64,000 nucleotides of DNA from Sipunculus nudus. Its lineage: Eukaryota; Annelida; Sipuncula; Golfingiida; Sipunculidae. The DNA lies in NCBI GenBank assembly GCA_026874595.1, contig CM049320.1, forward strand, positions 50,296,714 to 50,360,713, given 5' to 3'. This document shows, in pieces, positions 26,601 through 34,720 of this stretch. The notes under the pieces were generated by a model. It did not search any database. It was not told the DNA's origin and saw only the letters and a list, made by a program, of their open reading frames with translations. Within the stretch, counting starts at the first letter, position 1. The number at the start of each line of letters is the position of its first letter. A program made the translations under genes and the position numbers.

Positions 26601-29600
26601 ATGCATATTAACAAACTCTTGGTCAAGTTGGAAGATGGGTGACCTTGACCTACTTTTCAAGGTCACAGAGCTTAGAATAGCAAAAAACTTAGTTTATTTC
26701 TCAGAAACCACTGAGTGGATTGTTATGAAACATGGTATAATGACATGCCTTGATGATCTCTTAAGTCCTGCATGAGATCGCTCTTACCATACATGCAAAG
26801 GCACTACATACTTCTCCAGTTTAAATGTATAACTGAGACATGTACAGATATACATCCATGTGAGAACAAATATTTCATACTTGTTACTGTTAACACCTAT
26901 AAACACTGTTCTTTTGGCTGAGGGCTTTTGTCACCTGCTGCTGATATTCTAGTTGAAGGTTTGACATGAAAAAATTTTGAAACCTGTAATTAGTAGATAT
27001 TCTTCACCCATCATGTAAAATTACCTTGTGCTTACCTTGAAAAAAAAATGATTTTTTCTAAAATTTAAACGTAAATTCTTGTTTCAGCAGCTCAGAAGGA
27101 GGAAGGTGAAGAAGCGACCGTTAACGGAGAAAATGGAGCAGATGGTGACCAGCCTGCCAAGACTGACATCATCATCATCACCGGCAAAGCAGAGAACTGC
27201 CAAGCGGCCAAGGAGGCTCTGCTGGTAGGTGGCACCACTGTCACTCTTAAAAGTCTTTGTCTTTAAGTGGTATGACATTACCTAGTGGCGGGAATTGTGA
27301 CAGTGCCACAGCGGATTTATGGTGACAGACCTCCGATTTGCTCTTTGTCTTAATAACAGGCTATTACTGGATTATTTGTGACATGTACCTATGACCTGAA
27401 TTGCAGAAGGCTGAAGATCTTACCATATTACTATAAAGGCAACATTTTCATTTTTACAAAAAATGCTATTTATTTAACTTTTTAACATTAACATCTTAAA
27501 ATACAAATATCTTAAGTCTTTATTTATTGTATATTTATCATCCTTCTTTCCCTCTTCAATGTTGATTTAAATTATTTTAACAAAAAAAACAAATGAGATG
27601 TTTTAAAATAGACTGTAATGGTTTATTTAATAAGATATCTAAAAAAAGAAGACTTTAGGATGACTAGTTTTGTCCTAATTGGCTAACTGGAATGTGAAAT
27701 AAAGTGCCAGTTGTATAACATGAACCGTTTTTATGATGTCATGCTCTCTCATGAATTATTCTTAACCAAGTATCATGTACAAAAAGTGATTTTATTGCCA
27801 AATGTCAAGTCACTAAGTGTCAACCTGGGAAGAAGGCACTGCTTATGTTGGTCAGTAATTAGGCTACCCTGGCTTGCCTAGATTGTCAATCAGCAATGCC
27901 TGCTTAAGGTAAGCAGTGCTCAAGCTCAAAATAGGGCTGCTGCAGGTCACATTTCCAGATGTCTTACTTTAGCTGACCACCAGTCAGCGATTAAAGAAGG
28001 TGTTAGTACTCTCAGGGTGCACATGATTTTGTTTACACCCCTCATGGGGTTGACAGGTCAGTTTAAATGCTAGTTTTTCTAAATGATCTAAATTGTCAGT
28101 AAATTTTTGTGACAAGGTAGGTGTAAAAATTTACCTTTAGAGTAGTTGACGTATTTTCTGTTAAATGATCAGTGTGATATTAAGACAATACTTAAGACCT
28201 TAATAATAATAACATGTTCTTAATGTGCGACTGCCTTCTTCATCATTCATTTAATTGCCACCAACAGGCCATGAATCCTTTATATGAAAAATTGTCTTCT
28301 CGTTGAGCTGTGCTGATTTCAGTTTGGCTGAGCTGTAGAAATGGTCTTCTTCAGTCATTCTTTGTTCATGGCATCCAGCTGTCGGTAACAAGGCACAGAT
28401 TGTATCCGTTGGGCATTGGAAGTTCTTGCTTTGAAAGTTATTGCTTTGCATCCAAAAACATTCTTGCTATATCTCCTTTCAAACCCATTTAGAGAAACAT
28501 GGTCTGGAGCATGTCAAAACTCAGGCTGCTGAATGTACAAGGTTGTTGAAAAGTTATTTACAATTAGGCTTTACAGATAATGGACCTCGTTTACACTTAT
28601 TACCTGTCAGCATGCAAAATTTGAGAGCAAAAACAGCTAAATAAGCAAGTAACAAATGTCACAGATGTGATATTTAACCATAATCAGTCCCTTTGTAGTA
28701 AATATTTATGCAAAAGCTGCAATTTTTTTCAATATCCAACTTATGGATTACCTTGTTAAATTACCTTGTTTAAAACCTATTTAGCTTTCCAAGTGAGAAT
28801 GTCCCCAGGCTCTGGGACTTGTTAGCCAGTTTACTTGTACACAATCAAGTCCTACCTCATGTTGGATTTACCAGTATCATGTCCCAGTGGCTGGATTTCC
28901 TTCTGGCAGTGATGAGTTAGACCAAAACTGTTTTGCATAATACGTTCTTTGACCTTTCAGGCTGCATCATCTAATGTCCACTGACCCTTGACCTTTCAGG
29001 CAGCATAATCTAATATTCACTGACCTTTGACCTTTTCAGGCCTTGGTACCAATAACAGAGGAGGTGCCTGTACCCTTTGCATTCCATCGTTTCATCATCG
29101 GTCAGAAAGGGCGTGATGTACGTAAGATGATGGACGATTACGATGTGAACATATCAGTGCCACCAGCCGACCAGGAACAAGACCTTATCCGGGTGACTGG
29201 GCCGCCAGCGAACGTGGAGGCCGCCAAGGAGGCACTGAAGGACAAGTGTGCCCAGCTTCAAGGAGAGAGGGAAGACAGAGTAAGATCTACTTCTTCCTTT
29301 ATAAATTTGTATTTTTTATGTGCATTCCCTAGCTCACAAGGCATTAGTACGGTTTGCTTAAAAAGAGAAGTTGAGCAGCAGTCTGTTTAAAGATATTACT
29401 GTTAATTATGTTAAATGTGAATAAAATATATATAATAAAATCCATTAATGTATGTCATTGTACCTCACTGTTTTATATATTACTTCACTTTCATATCTAA
29501 TGAAACCTATGTGAATGTCTATGAAATGCTGCATATGCATGTCAAGCTTAAAATGTTTTGCTGCTCTTCAAATGATGTTGTAGTGTCCCGTAAGAATAAA

Positions 29601-32600
29601 ATTAAGTATTTGTTTGTTTTAGTCATATTCTAAGATCTACTTCATTTTAATGTGTCTGTTCATGCATTATTGAATATTGACAGAATATGAGGACATTTCT
29701 CATTGATAGGGAAAGCTGTTATTGTTAATGACATTTTCTCAAGAATTGGAATTGTGAAATTCAAAATGTCTTGATGACCTGTATTCTGCATGACCTTTAT
29801 TTAGAGCAAAGACAGGGGTAAAAGATATTTAGGAGTCGTCCTTGAATAAGAATACTGAAAAAAATATGTAATAATGGTTAGGGAAACTTGTACAAGGTAT
29901 TGTTTCATGTGTTAATACAATAAAACTAATACCAACACCACTGCCTCATGGAACAACCAGATTTGGTTGCATTGCAGGGGTGCTGATTTAATAGGACAAA
30001 TCTTATCACTTGTATCATAATGGCATGGACACATTGCTGAGATGGACAGTTGTATGGTGCGTTGGGATTTTTGTATAACTCTTTTTAAAAAATAAATTTT
30101 TCTGTACAGGAGGCTAGGAGTTTCACACTTGAGGTTAGAGTGGACCCCAAATATCACCCCAAAATCATTGGTCGAAAAGGTGCTGTCATCTCTAAGATCC
30201 GGCAGGACCACGACGTCAATGTTCAGTTCCCCGAGAAGAACGCGGAGCACGAGGATATCATCAGGATCATTGGTTACGAGAGTAATACGCACACCGCTCG
30301 AGAGGCCATCCTTGGCATGGTCAAAGAGATGGTGAGTTAATGATATACAGTCTTTCTTCAAAGATAATCCACTGTATATAATCCACACCCTGATGCAGAG
30401 TCAGAATTTTGGTGTAAAATGCAGTAACCCTGTGTATATTACTTCCGCTGTGTGAGGCCCCCAAAAAATTATATTTGTATTTTTGCGATTGGCAATGGAA
30501 CATTTACTGATTCTGTGGTTGTAAAATTTGCCAGTCAGGCTGACACATGTCGAGATCTGTTAGAATTAGCACAGAAGTACATTTTTACAACTGAAATCAC
30601 AGTTAAGTCTATAAAAGGCTTTGAGAACCAAGTCTTTTTGGTTTCACTTTTATGAAGAAAAAATGTGGTTTATATTTGTTAAAACAGTATGAATACTTTT
30701 TGCACTTTTTTCTCAAATCTTTATTTTTAGTATAATTATTTTATACTCAATACATCTTTATTTCTGAACTTGTTATAATATTATATATGATAAGTAAGCG
30801 TTTCATAATATTAACATTTTATTGAGTGAAGATTGGCTGGATGAAGTATTTGGAAATTTGTAATACAGAAGGACTGATCTTATAAATTTTGAATTTAATG
30901 CAAGTACTTAACCTGTTGCTTGTCTCAGAGCAACACAAAGTAAAATTGTATGTAAAGTTCATCACGTTATCAGCGATTTATACTTTCCAACTTTTTATAT
31001 GCCTGTCTATGCGGAGAGGTATCATGGTATACCCCATCGTTGTCCATTAACTTTTAGTGTTGCTGCGATAATTTACCAGGCCTTCAATGGTTTTTCGCCA
31101 AACTCACCATAACCTGTAACCCATAGGTGATCTAGCCCAAGTTTGATTATGGGCAAAGTCCATGAATATTTAAGGTCAGAGGTCGCTAGTCTACTTTGAT
31201 GTTGATGCAATAACTTACGAGAATTTGATGGATTTTAATAAAATTCAACAGAAAAGTTGATCAGCAAAATCCAATGCATATTTGATGAGGTCAGCACTTT
31301 TGATGCACCGTGGTGACTTATCAAAAATCTGATGGATTTTCATTCACCTGATAATGGGTAATAACGAGTTTCTCACCTGAATAACATTCTCAGCAAATTC
31401 ACACATATTTGAGGTCAGAGGTCACATAATATGCAACGGGTGTATTATGCACCATTTACAGTGCTCTTGTTCCTACTTTTTACAGATATTTTTATACTTT
31501 AGCCAGAGTGGCAGCACTGTAAATAGCAATGGAAGTAGGAGGCAGAAAGACCACTGTCTCTGTTTTAGACTTTGACTTGGATACATGTTTATGCTCTCTT
31601 TTTGTAGGAGGATATGTTGACTGAGGATGTATTCATTGATCGCCGTACTCATCCTCGCATCATCGGAGCGCGTGGAAAGAACGTCAGAAAAATCATGGAG
31701 CAGTACAAAGTGGATATCCGCTTCCCGCTCCGTGAATCTGGAAACCCGGATCTGATCCAGATCACCGGTGCAGAAGACGATGTCCTTGACTGCAAAGATT
31801 ATCTTTTGAACTTGGAAGAGGAATTTGTAAGTGCCAATTTCAGGGTATTTCTAGATGTGCAGTTGACCCCCCCCCCCCCAAAAATTGTGAATTTGTAAAC
31901 GAAAATGTGCAGTTTTTATTCTGAATTTCTAATATTTAAAGATTTGTTTTGTTCTCAGACTGAAAGTCACTGTCAATGAGTAAATGATGGAATTTTATCC
32001 ATCACTCATAGCAAATATGTTGGCAGTAACTGGCTCTTGTATAATAGTCGGTCATATTTTTGTAACAATAATATATTATTTGTCATATTTTTATTCATAA
32101 TATAAAATTGTATAAATATAAGACCATAGAGCAAATGTTATGATAGTAGTGACTGCAGAGTCATACTTAGGGCCACTTAAATTCACCCAAGACTAATATC
32201 ATGGAGACCTCATCTAAACCACACCATTTATTACATAATACAAATAATCAAATATCTTAGAAACGTGGTATACAGTCTTCATGATCACTACATTAATCTG
32301 TTACATTGTTAAGGATCATCTGAAATATTTTGTTGAATAAAACTCTTCATCATGCAATATCGGAAGAAAATATTTCTGCAAAAGTGTTTTTCTATTTATT
32401 ACTTTATAATAATTATAATCACAGTAGTGGCATTGATTGTCTGTAAATTGGTTCTGCTTATTGATTTTTGGTGGCTTTAATACTTGAACAAGACCATTGA
32501 CCCAATTTTTCCCTTCAGTTTAGTTTTACTATTGACTAGTAGTAAAATTACAGGCAAATTTTAAGTTCACCAGGATTCGCAGGTGCTTAAAATCCCTTGA

Positions 32601-33116
32601 AAACGCTTTGAAAATAGTTATTATGGTCTTTTCAAGGTGCTTGAATTGAGCTCACTGATTTTTTTTGTGTTTGTTGAAAACCCTGAAAAGAATGACTGAA
32701 TGTGATATGTGGAAATTCGCCTTAAAAATCCATATTGGTATACCGATACTTGTAAAACTTTGAACGTAAGGTGTTACCAAATTTTGCAGTCAGTGAGCAA
32801 CAAAGATTGCTGGCATGGCGTTTGGAGTGCATGTGTGAAAAAGGTAATTTACCTAATTTTAATATACATGAACATTTATTTTTAGCTCCAAGATATCAGT
32901 GACCGTGAAATGCTGGAGCAATTCATGCGTCCTTCCGGTGGATCATCAAACCAAGACTCCCGACGTGCTGATCCGAAGGGTTTTGTGGTACGCGATGCTC
33001 CATGGTCTGCCAGCGCTCCAAACACAAGCAGCACTGATGATTTCCCAGCTTTCGGAGCGACGGTGGCCAAGGCCCCTAGGGCACCAGTGGTGTGGGGACC
33101 AAGTGTCAAGCGTTAA
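11477..33116 (+). CDS. HDLBP: Vigilin (HDLBP), multi-KH RNA-binding protein, 21 coding exons
   Basis: Vigilin is a conserved KH-repeat protein that binds mRNA and tRNA and associates with ribosomes, mostly in the cytoplasm and at the ER. All exon joins reconstructed here keep one frame, giving about 1257 residues against 1268 in human. It has 15 KH modules: KH1 64-139, KH2 140-208, KH3 209-281, KH4 282 to about 355, KH5 to 421, KH6 422-494, KH7 495-567, KH8 568-640, KH9 641-713, KH10 714-787, KH11 788-860, KH12 861-954, KH13 955-1034, KH14 1035-1108, KH15 1109-1181. The GXXG loop is intact in twelve, absent in KH1, GPNN in KH3 and ARRG in KH11. The N-terminal PTYAEAFPPLN and C-terminal FPAFGATV...WGPSVKR match family signatures. 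The ATG follows a noncoding leader. Exons: 11477-11665, 13560-13668, 14379-14497, 15124-15330, 15745-15963, 16763-16879, 17322-17519, 17807-17911, 19059-19137, 19792-19931, 20399-20617, 21437-21655, 22258-22476, 24517-24738, 25123-25341, 25925-26069, 27088-27224, 29040-29279, 30110-30331, 31608-31826, 32886-33116. Confidence 0.96.
12850..12975 (+). repeat. Degenerate copy of a tRNA-derived SINE-like repeat
   Basis: Aligns with the copy at 13140-13280 over 'CAACATGGGTTTGAATCTG' and TAATATTTTCCCCTGAGCAA. The B-box-like GGGTTTGAATC is still recognisable. The 64-codon open frame across it is accidental. Confidence 0.55.
13140..13280 (+). repeat. tRNA-derived SINE-like repeat in vigilin intron
   Basis: An A-box-like TAGCAGAGTGG (13174-13184) lies 36 nt before a B-box-like GGTTCAAGTCT (13221-13231), the arrangement of a tRNA-type polymerase III promoter. 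A diverged copy lies about 300 bp upstream in the same orientation. The tail sequence CCAATATTTTCCCCTGAGCA is shared. Confidence 0.6.
13560..13668 (+). CDS. HDLBP: Vigilin coding exon 2: first half of KH1
   Basis: Encodes VFRVPLEERRFKEMNENRFG and onward to IMNRT. This is the divergent first KH of vigilin, lacking a GXXG loop, as in vertebrates. Starts in phase 0 after TTTGTAG and ends one base into a codon at CTG/GTAAGT. Confidence 0.95.
14379..14497 (+). CDS. HDLBP: Vigilin coding exon 3: second half of KH1
   Basis: Completes the split codon to Ala and reads VSIEMNLAKDQSLTVVLTG then KLDAVMKAKRLVVNQLQTQ, very close to the vertebrate SLAKDQGLSIMVSGKLDAVMKAR segment. Ends in phase 0. Confidence 0.95.
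15124..15330 (+). CDS. HDLBP: Vigilin coding exon 4: KH2
   Basis: A single 69-codon exon equal to one KH unit. Begins ASERLHIPKEHHRFILGQKG with an intact GQKG loop, and carries ITIMGTKEGIDKARHEL. Both ends are phase 0. Confidence 0.96.
15376..15480 (-). repeat. Interspersed repeat, 'GACCACC' family, reverse orientation
   Basis: Carries TAATAAGACCTTCCG and CATAGGTGGTCTTATTAGAT, the complement of the blocks at 1.2 and 2.0 kb. Located in a vigilin intron. Confidence 0.5.
15745..15963 (+). CDS. HDLBP: Vigilin coding exon 5: KH3
   Basis: A 219 nt exon in phase 0 at both ends, encoding one KH. HPFICGPNNQ carries a degenerate loop (GPNN), a family trait of this module; followed by RINVPPPSVQRDDITVAGEK. 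The donor (GAGAAG/GTAAAA) is the seed of the tandem array that follows in the intron. Confidence 0.95.
15957..16590 (+). repeat. HDLBP: Tandem array derived from the exon 5 donor site, about 30-35 bp unit
   Basis: The unit (consensus near GAGAAGGTAAAACT then TAATGTAATCATT) starts as the last codons of exon 5 plus its donor and recurs in the intron. AAGGTAAAA or AAAGTAAAA forms recur about ten times to 16300 (for example near 16055, 16089, 16148, 16175, 16205, 16235, 16265 and 16295), then decay to about 16590. Many copies keep a usable donor consensus. Confidence 0.8.
16763..16879 (+). CDS. HDLBP: Vigilin coding exon 6: first half of KH4
   Basis: 39 codons in phase 0. Reads KRKCQTVSVEVRKTQHKYVI then GPKGSNLSEILGATGVSVE, with an intact GPKG loop. 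The intron interrupts the KH just before its central beta strand. Confidence 0.95.
17322..17519 (+). CDS. HDLBP: Vigilin coding exon 7: end of KH4 and start of KH5
   Basis: 66 codons in phase 0. VPPLDSTSETITLRGEQDKL finishes KH4; VIQEVKAPAWLHRFIIGRNG starts KH5 with an intact GRNG loop. It ends at DLPK, the position equivalent to the break between exons 6 and 7, so KH4 and KH5 share an intron position. Confidence 0.95.
17807..17911 (+). CDS. HDLBP: Vigilin coding exon 8: second half of KH5
   Basis: 35 codons in phase 0, VHIEFTDGEDKITIEGPPEE then VGQAQRALDEITKDL, supplying the last strand and helix of KH5. Confidence 0.95.
19059..19137 (+). CDS. HDLBP: Vigilin coding exon 9: first half of KH6
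   Basis: Reads LSRMDYVELNVDQKYHRFII then GKAGQN, with GKAG as the RNA-contact loop. Ends one base into the next codon (phase 1) at AATG/GTGAGT. Confidence 0.94.
19792..19931 (+). CDS. HDLBP: Vigilin coding exon 10: second half of KH6
   Basis: Completes a Val codon and reads NRIKGETGVSIRIPSDSDAS followed by IIRIEGSPDGVAKAKQELEEM and VKRM. Together with exon 9 this KH is exactly 219 nt. Confidence 0.94.
20399..20617 (+). CDS. HDLBP: Vigilin coding exon 11: KH7
   Basis: One 219 nt, phase 0 exon for a whole KH. HRQIIGPQGSNIREIRDK contains an intact GPQG loop, followed by VQVTFPEPGHKSDVVQLRGP. Confidence 0.96.
20816..21180 (+). repeat. Interspersed repeat, 'GAGGTCAGAGGTCGC' family
   Basis: Starts in a (TGTC)n-like stretch then carries TTGCTGCAATAACTTACTA, 'GGCAAAATCCATGCATATTA', GAGGTCGGAGGTCGCCAGGCT and ATGGATTTTGATAAAA. 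Related copies are at 31000-31440 and 34547-34720, all in the same orientation. Confidence 0.55.
21437..21655 (+). CDS. HDLBP: Vigilin coding exon 12: KH8
   Basis: 219 nt, phase 0. KNVIGKGGATIRKIRDETDT has the intact GKGG loop; ends RIESIQKEL. Clear match to the central vigilin KH modules. Confidence 0.96.
22258..22476 (+). CDS. HDLBP: Vigilin coding exon 13: KH9
   Basis: 219 nt, phase 0. HNSIIGAKGRLISSIMQECG with GAKG loop, then VIIRFPPEKNQSDKVVIRGP. Base composition is more GC-rich than the flanking introns, as for the other coding exons. Confidence 0.96.
24517..24738 (+). CDS. HDLBP: Vigilin coding exon 14: KH10
   Basis: 222 nt, phase 0. HKFLIGRGGSNIRKVRESTG contains GRGG; then RVIFPSSDDDDQELITIIGK with an acidic DDDD run between strands. 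Confidence 0.96.
24926..25150 (+). repeat. HDLBP: Tandem copies of the exon 15 acceptor and exon start
   Basis: TTTCAGGATAA-like acceptor blocks end at 24972, 25016, 25098 and the true site 25122, with a mutated one at 25055 (AAAG). The copy at 24961-25000 also repeats about 24 nt of exon (ATTGAGGCTGAGAT). Decoys checked (24972 and 25098) lead to in-frame stops. Confidence 0.8.
25123..25341 (+). CDS. HDLBP: Vigilin coding exon 15: KH11
   Basis: 219 nt, phase 0. HRHFVARRGEVLHQIAAEYG has ARRG in place of GXXG, a degeneracy also present in vertebrate vigilin, followed by the highly conserved VSFPRSGVKSNKVTLKGAKD. The start is chosen as the last acceptor of the duplicated set because earlier ones checked run into stops. 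Confidence 0.95.
25925..26069 (+). CDS. HDLBP: Vigilin coding exon 16: first half of KH12
   Basis: Reads ESQVTIECVIAQKHHRTVMG then AKGFRVQEITRTHEVGIKFP, with an intact GAKG loop. Ends one base into a codon at CAAG/GTAAAC. Confidence 0.95.
26176..26926. mobile_element. MITE-like element with 11 bp terminal inverted repeats
   Basis: Perfect terminal inverted repeats AGCCCTCAGCC / GGCTGAGGGCT bound 751 bp. Inside are two direct copies of a segment with 'GATGGGTGACCTTGACCTA'. No transposase frame, so it would be mobilised in trans. A run of T flanks both ends, so the target duplication is ambiguous. Sits inside a vigilin intron. Confidence 0.6.
27088..27224 (+). CDS. HDLBP: Vigilin coding exon 17: second half of KH12 with acidic insert
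   Basis: Opens with an acidic insert (QKEEGEEATVNGENGADGDQ) and then TDIIIITGKAENCQAAKEAL, matching the vertebrate arrangement in which KH12 carries a charged loop. The acceptor is a NAGNAG site (TTTCAGCAG); choosing the second AG removes one Ala and keeps the frame. Confidence 0.93.
28945..29040 (+). repeat. HDLBP: Triplicated acceptor before vigilin exon 18
   Basis: Three tandem units of 39-40 bp, each with 'TTGACCTTTCAGGC' and the linker ATCTAATRTYCACTGACC. Acceptors end at 28960, 28999 and 29039. Only the last keeps the vigilin frame; the others are offset by 79 and 40 nt. Confidence 0.8.
29040..29279 (+). CDS. HDLBP: Vigilin coding exon 18: KH13
   Basis: 240 nt, phase 0. FHRFIIGQKGRDVRKMMDDY with GQKG loop, then ISVPPADQEQDLIRVTGPPA, ending in a charged linker QGEREDR before KH14. 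Matches vertebrate HRYVIGQKGSGIRKMMDEF. Confidence 0.95.
30110..30331 (+). CDS. HDLBP: Vigilin coding exon 19: KH14
   Basis: 222 nt, phase 0. VDPKYHPKIIGRKGAVISKI is nearly identical to vertebrate vigilin, with GRKG. Followed by VNVQFPEKNAEHEDIIRIIG. Confidence 0.97.
31000..31440 (+). repeat. Interspersed repeat, 'GAGGTCAGAGGTCGC' family
   Basis: Shares GTTGCTGCGATAATTTACCA, GGGCAAAGTCCATGAATATT and TAAGGTCAGAGGTCGCTAG with the copy at 20816-21180. An internal direct repetition of the unit follows (31200 onward). Located in a vigilin intron. Confidence 0.55.
31608..31826 (+). CDS. HDLBP: Vigilin coding exon 20: KH15
   Basis: 219 nt, phase 0. HPRIIGARGKNVRKIMEQYK with GARG loop then VDIRFPLRESGNPDLIQITG, ending YLLNLEEEF as in vertebrate LNLEEEY. 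Confidence 0.97.
32886..33116 (+). CDS. HDLBP: Vigilin coding exon 21: C-terminal tail and stop
   Basis: 76 residues without a KH. KGFVVRDAPWSASAPNTSST and DDFPAFGATVAKAPRAPVVW then GPSVKR match the vertebrate GFVVRDAPW...FPSFGAQV...WGPKR tail. Stop is TAA at 33114-33116. Confidence 0.96.
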   Translation, partial: LQDISDREMLEQFMRPSGGSSNQDSRRADPKGFVVRDAPWSASAPNTSSTDDFPAFGATVAKAPRAPVVWGPSVKR

Positions 33117-33879
33117 AGTCATGTGACTTGCTGCAGCCAGTTGGTTGGCGGTCACAGATCACATGATCTCTTGAATTTCAATATATCACATTTGCCCCTT
33201 TAAAACCTTTTTCCTTGCGTTAAATATTGTATGGGCCAGAACAGAGTGCATACATTCATGGTGTGCAAATATACAATATCATGTTGCGTTGATGCAGCAA
33301 ATATATACTAGTATAGATATGGAGAATATGCACTGCCCGAGACAAAATGATTGATGATGAACAATTGTGCACAAAATTGTTGATACAACCAGACTTGAGT
33401 AGTAGGGGTTAAGCATTATATTAAGATATTGAAATCATTGCATTGCTCTATAATTTGAGAGCCCTGTTAATATATTAATGTACAGGGCATGAAATATGGT
33501 AGAGTGAAGTACAGGATTTTACATTAGCTACAAGTATTAAGTGATTTATCATTTTTCACACTACTACTTGGACCAGAGTAGTGGTAAAAACTGTTCAAAT
33601 ATCAGACACTATTCAGTCATGCCTGTACATAAGTTATCAATGGATTATCTGAATATGTATGAATGTATTGACTTAATACTGTAATGGTTGCACAATACAT
33701 AGCTGCAAACATTGTACATTCGTACAGCTAGCTGCAGTCCAAGGTGTGGTAAAGCTTGAGTAAACTGGGTTCCGTTGACCTAAAAATGTGTGCCTTTTAT
33801 ATAAACTGTTAATGAGTACCAAGGATCTTGAAATGTTACAGGTTGAGCAATACTCCCCCATGAAGTATACAAATACCCA

Positions 33880-33885
33880 AATAAA
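33880..33885 (+). terminator. HDLBP: Alternative vigilin poly(A) signal
   Basis: AATAAA in the 3' UTR; downstream sequence is only weakly T/G-rich, so it is probably the weaker of the two sites. Confidence 0.4.
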
Positions 33886-34350
33886 AATCGAAACATGAAA
33901 AATTCTAATCCTTTCACTGAATGCTAATACAGATTGCTATTATCATTCCAGTGTATAAATTAACATATAATAATTATTAATTATGGACTGTATAGCATAC
34001 CATGGGAGAGGGTCAAGCACTCGTACACACGCAACCTGTAGATATACATGCAAGGAAGGTGTTATTAAAATTAATGATACGTTTGTTATTTGTTTTTGTT
34101 GAGGCTATAGGGGCTTGAATCAAGTTGTTTTATGTGCTTGGCCAGAATATGGCTCTCATGCTTGAAAGTGGTCTCTTGATACACAGCCAGCCCTGAGTGA
34201 GGGCATAATTTTTTTTTAATGTAAAGACTATTTAACAAATGACAAGAGACCTACCTATAAGGAATACAGGCCTGGGTGTAACCATGTGATATAAAAACCT
34301 ACAGTTGCCAACGATCTTTGGAAATGCAATTTTGACCTGTGAGAACTGAG

Positions 34351-34356
34351 AATAAA
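34351..34356 (+). terminator. HDLBP: Main vigilin poly(A) signal
   Basis: AATAAA is followed 30-65 bases later by a strong GT-rich element (CTTGTGTGTTTGTGTGT), the classic layout of an animal cleavage and polyadenylation site. Cleavage would be near 34370-34380. Confidence 0.65.
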
Positions 34357-34546
34357 CCCGTCTCAGACCCAGAGAGCGTTTTTATGTTTGTACTTGACTT
34401 GTGTGTTTGTGTGTACAGTGGAAGTATAGGCGTGACCGGCATCTGTACTTGGAAACTTCAAATTATGCAGTCATTAAGTTGTCTAAAATTTGACAATTAG
34501 ACTTAAAATTACCACCGTTAAACTATCTTTTTAGTGTCAAGTGTTA

Positions 34547-34720
34547 TTTCACAATAACTACTTACCAGTAGATTATCTCACCCGAGTGAGATAAGGGCAA
34601 AATCCACACCTATAAGGTCAGAGGTCACTAGGCTCATTTGTGGTGTCACCGCTATAACTTACCAGGAATATGATGGATATTTATAAAATGTGGGGAAATG
34701 GTGACCTCAGTTTTCGTAAT
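34547..34720 (+). repeat. Interspersed repeat, 'GAGGTCAGAGGTCGC' family
   Basis: Contains ACTTACCAGTAGATTATCTC, GGGCAAAATCCACACCTAT, AAGGTCAGAGGTCACTAGGC and AACTTACCAGGAATATGATG, shared with the vigilin intron copies. Confidence 0.5.

Larger units (their letters stand above)
33117..34375 (+). other. HDLBP: Vigilin 3' UTR (predicted)
   Basis: About 1.26 kb of AT-rich noncoding sequence between the stop codon and the stronger poly(A) signal. An earlier AATAAA at 33880 could give a shorter form of about 0.8 kb. Confidence 0.6.

Noticed and set aside
29912-30388. 158-codon minus-strand frame, the longest short ORF near vigilin exon 19
   Set aside because: It is the antisense shadow of the KH14 exon extended into flanking intron.
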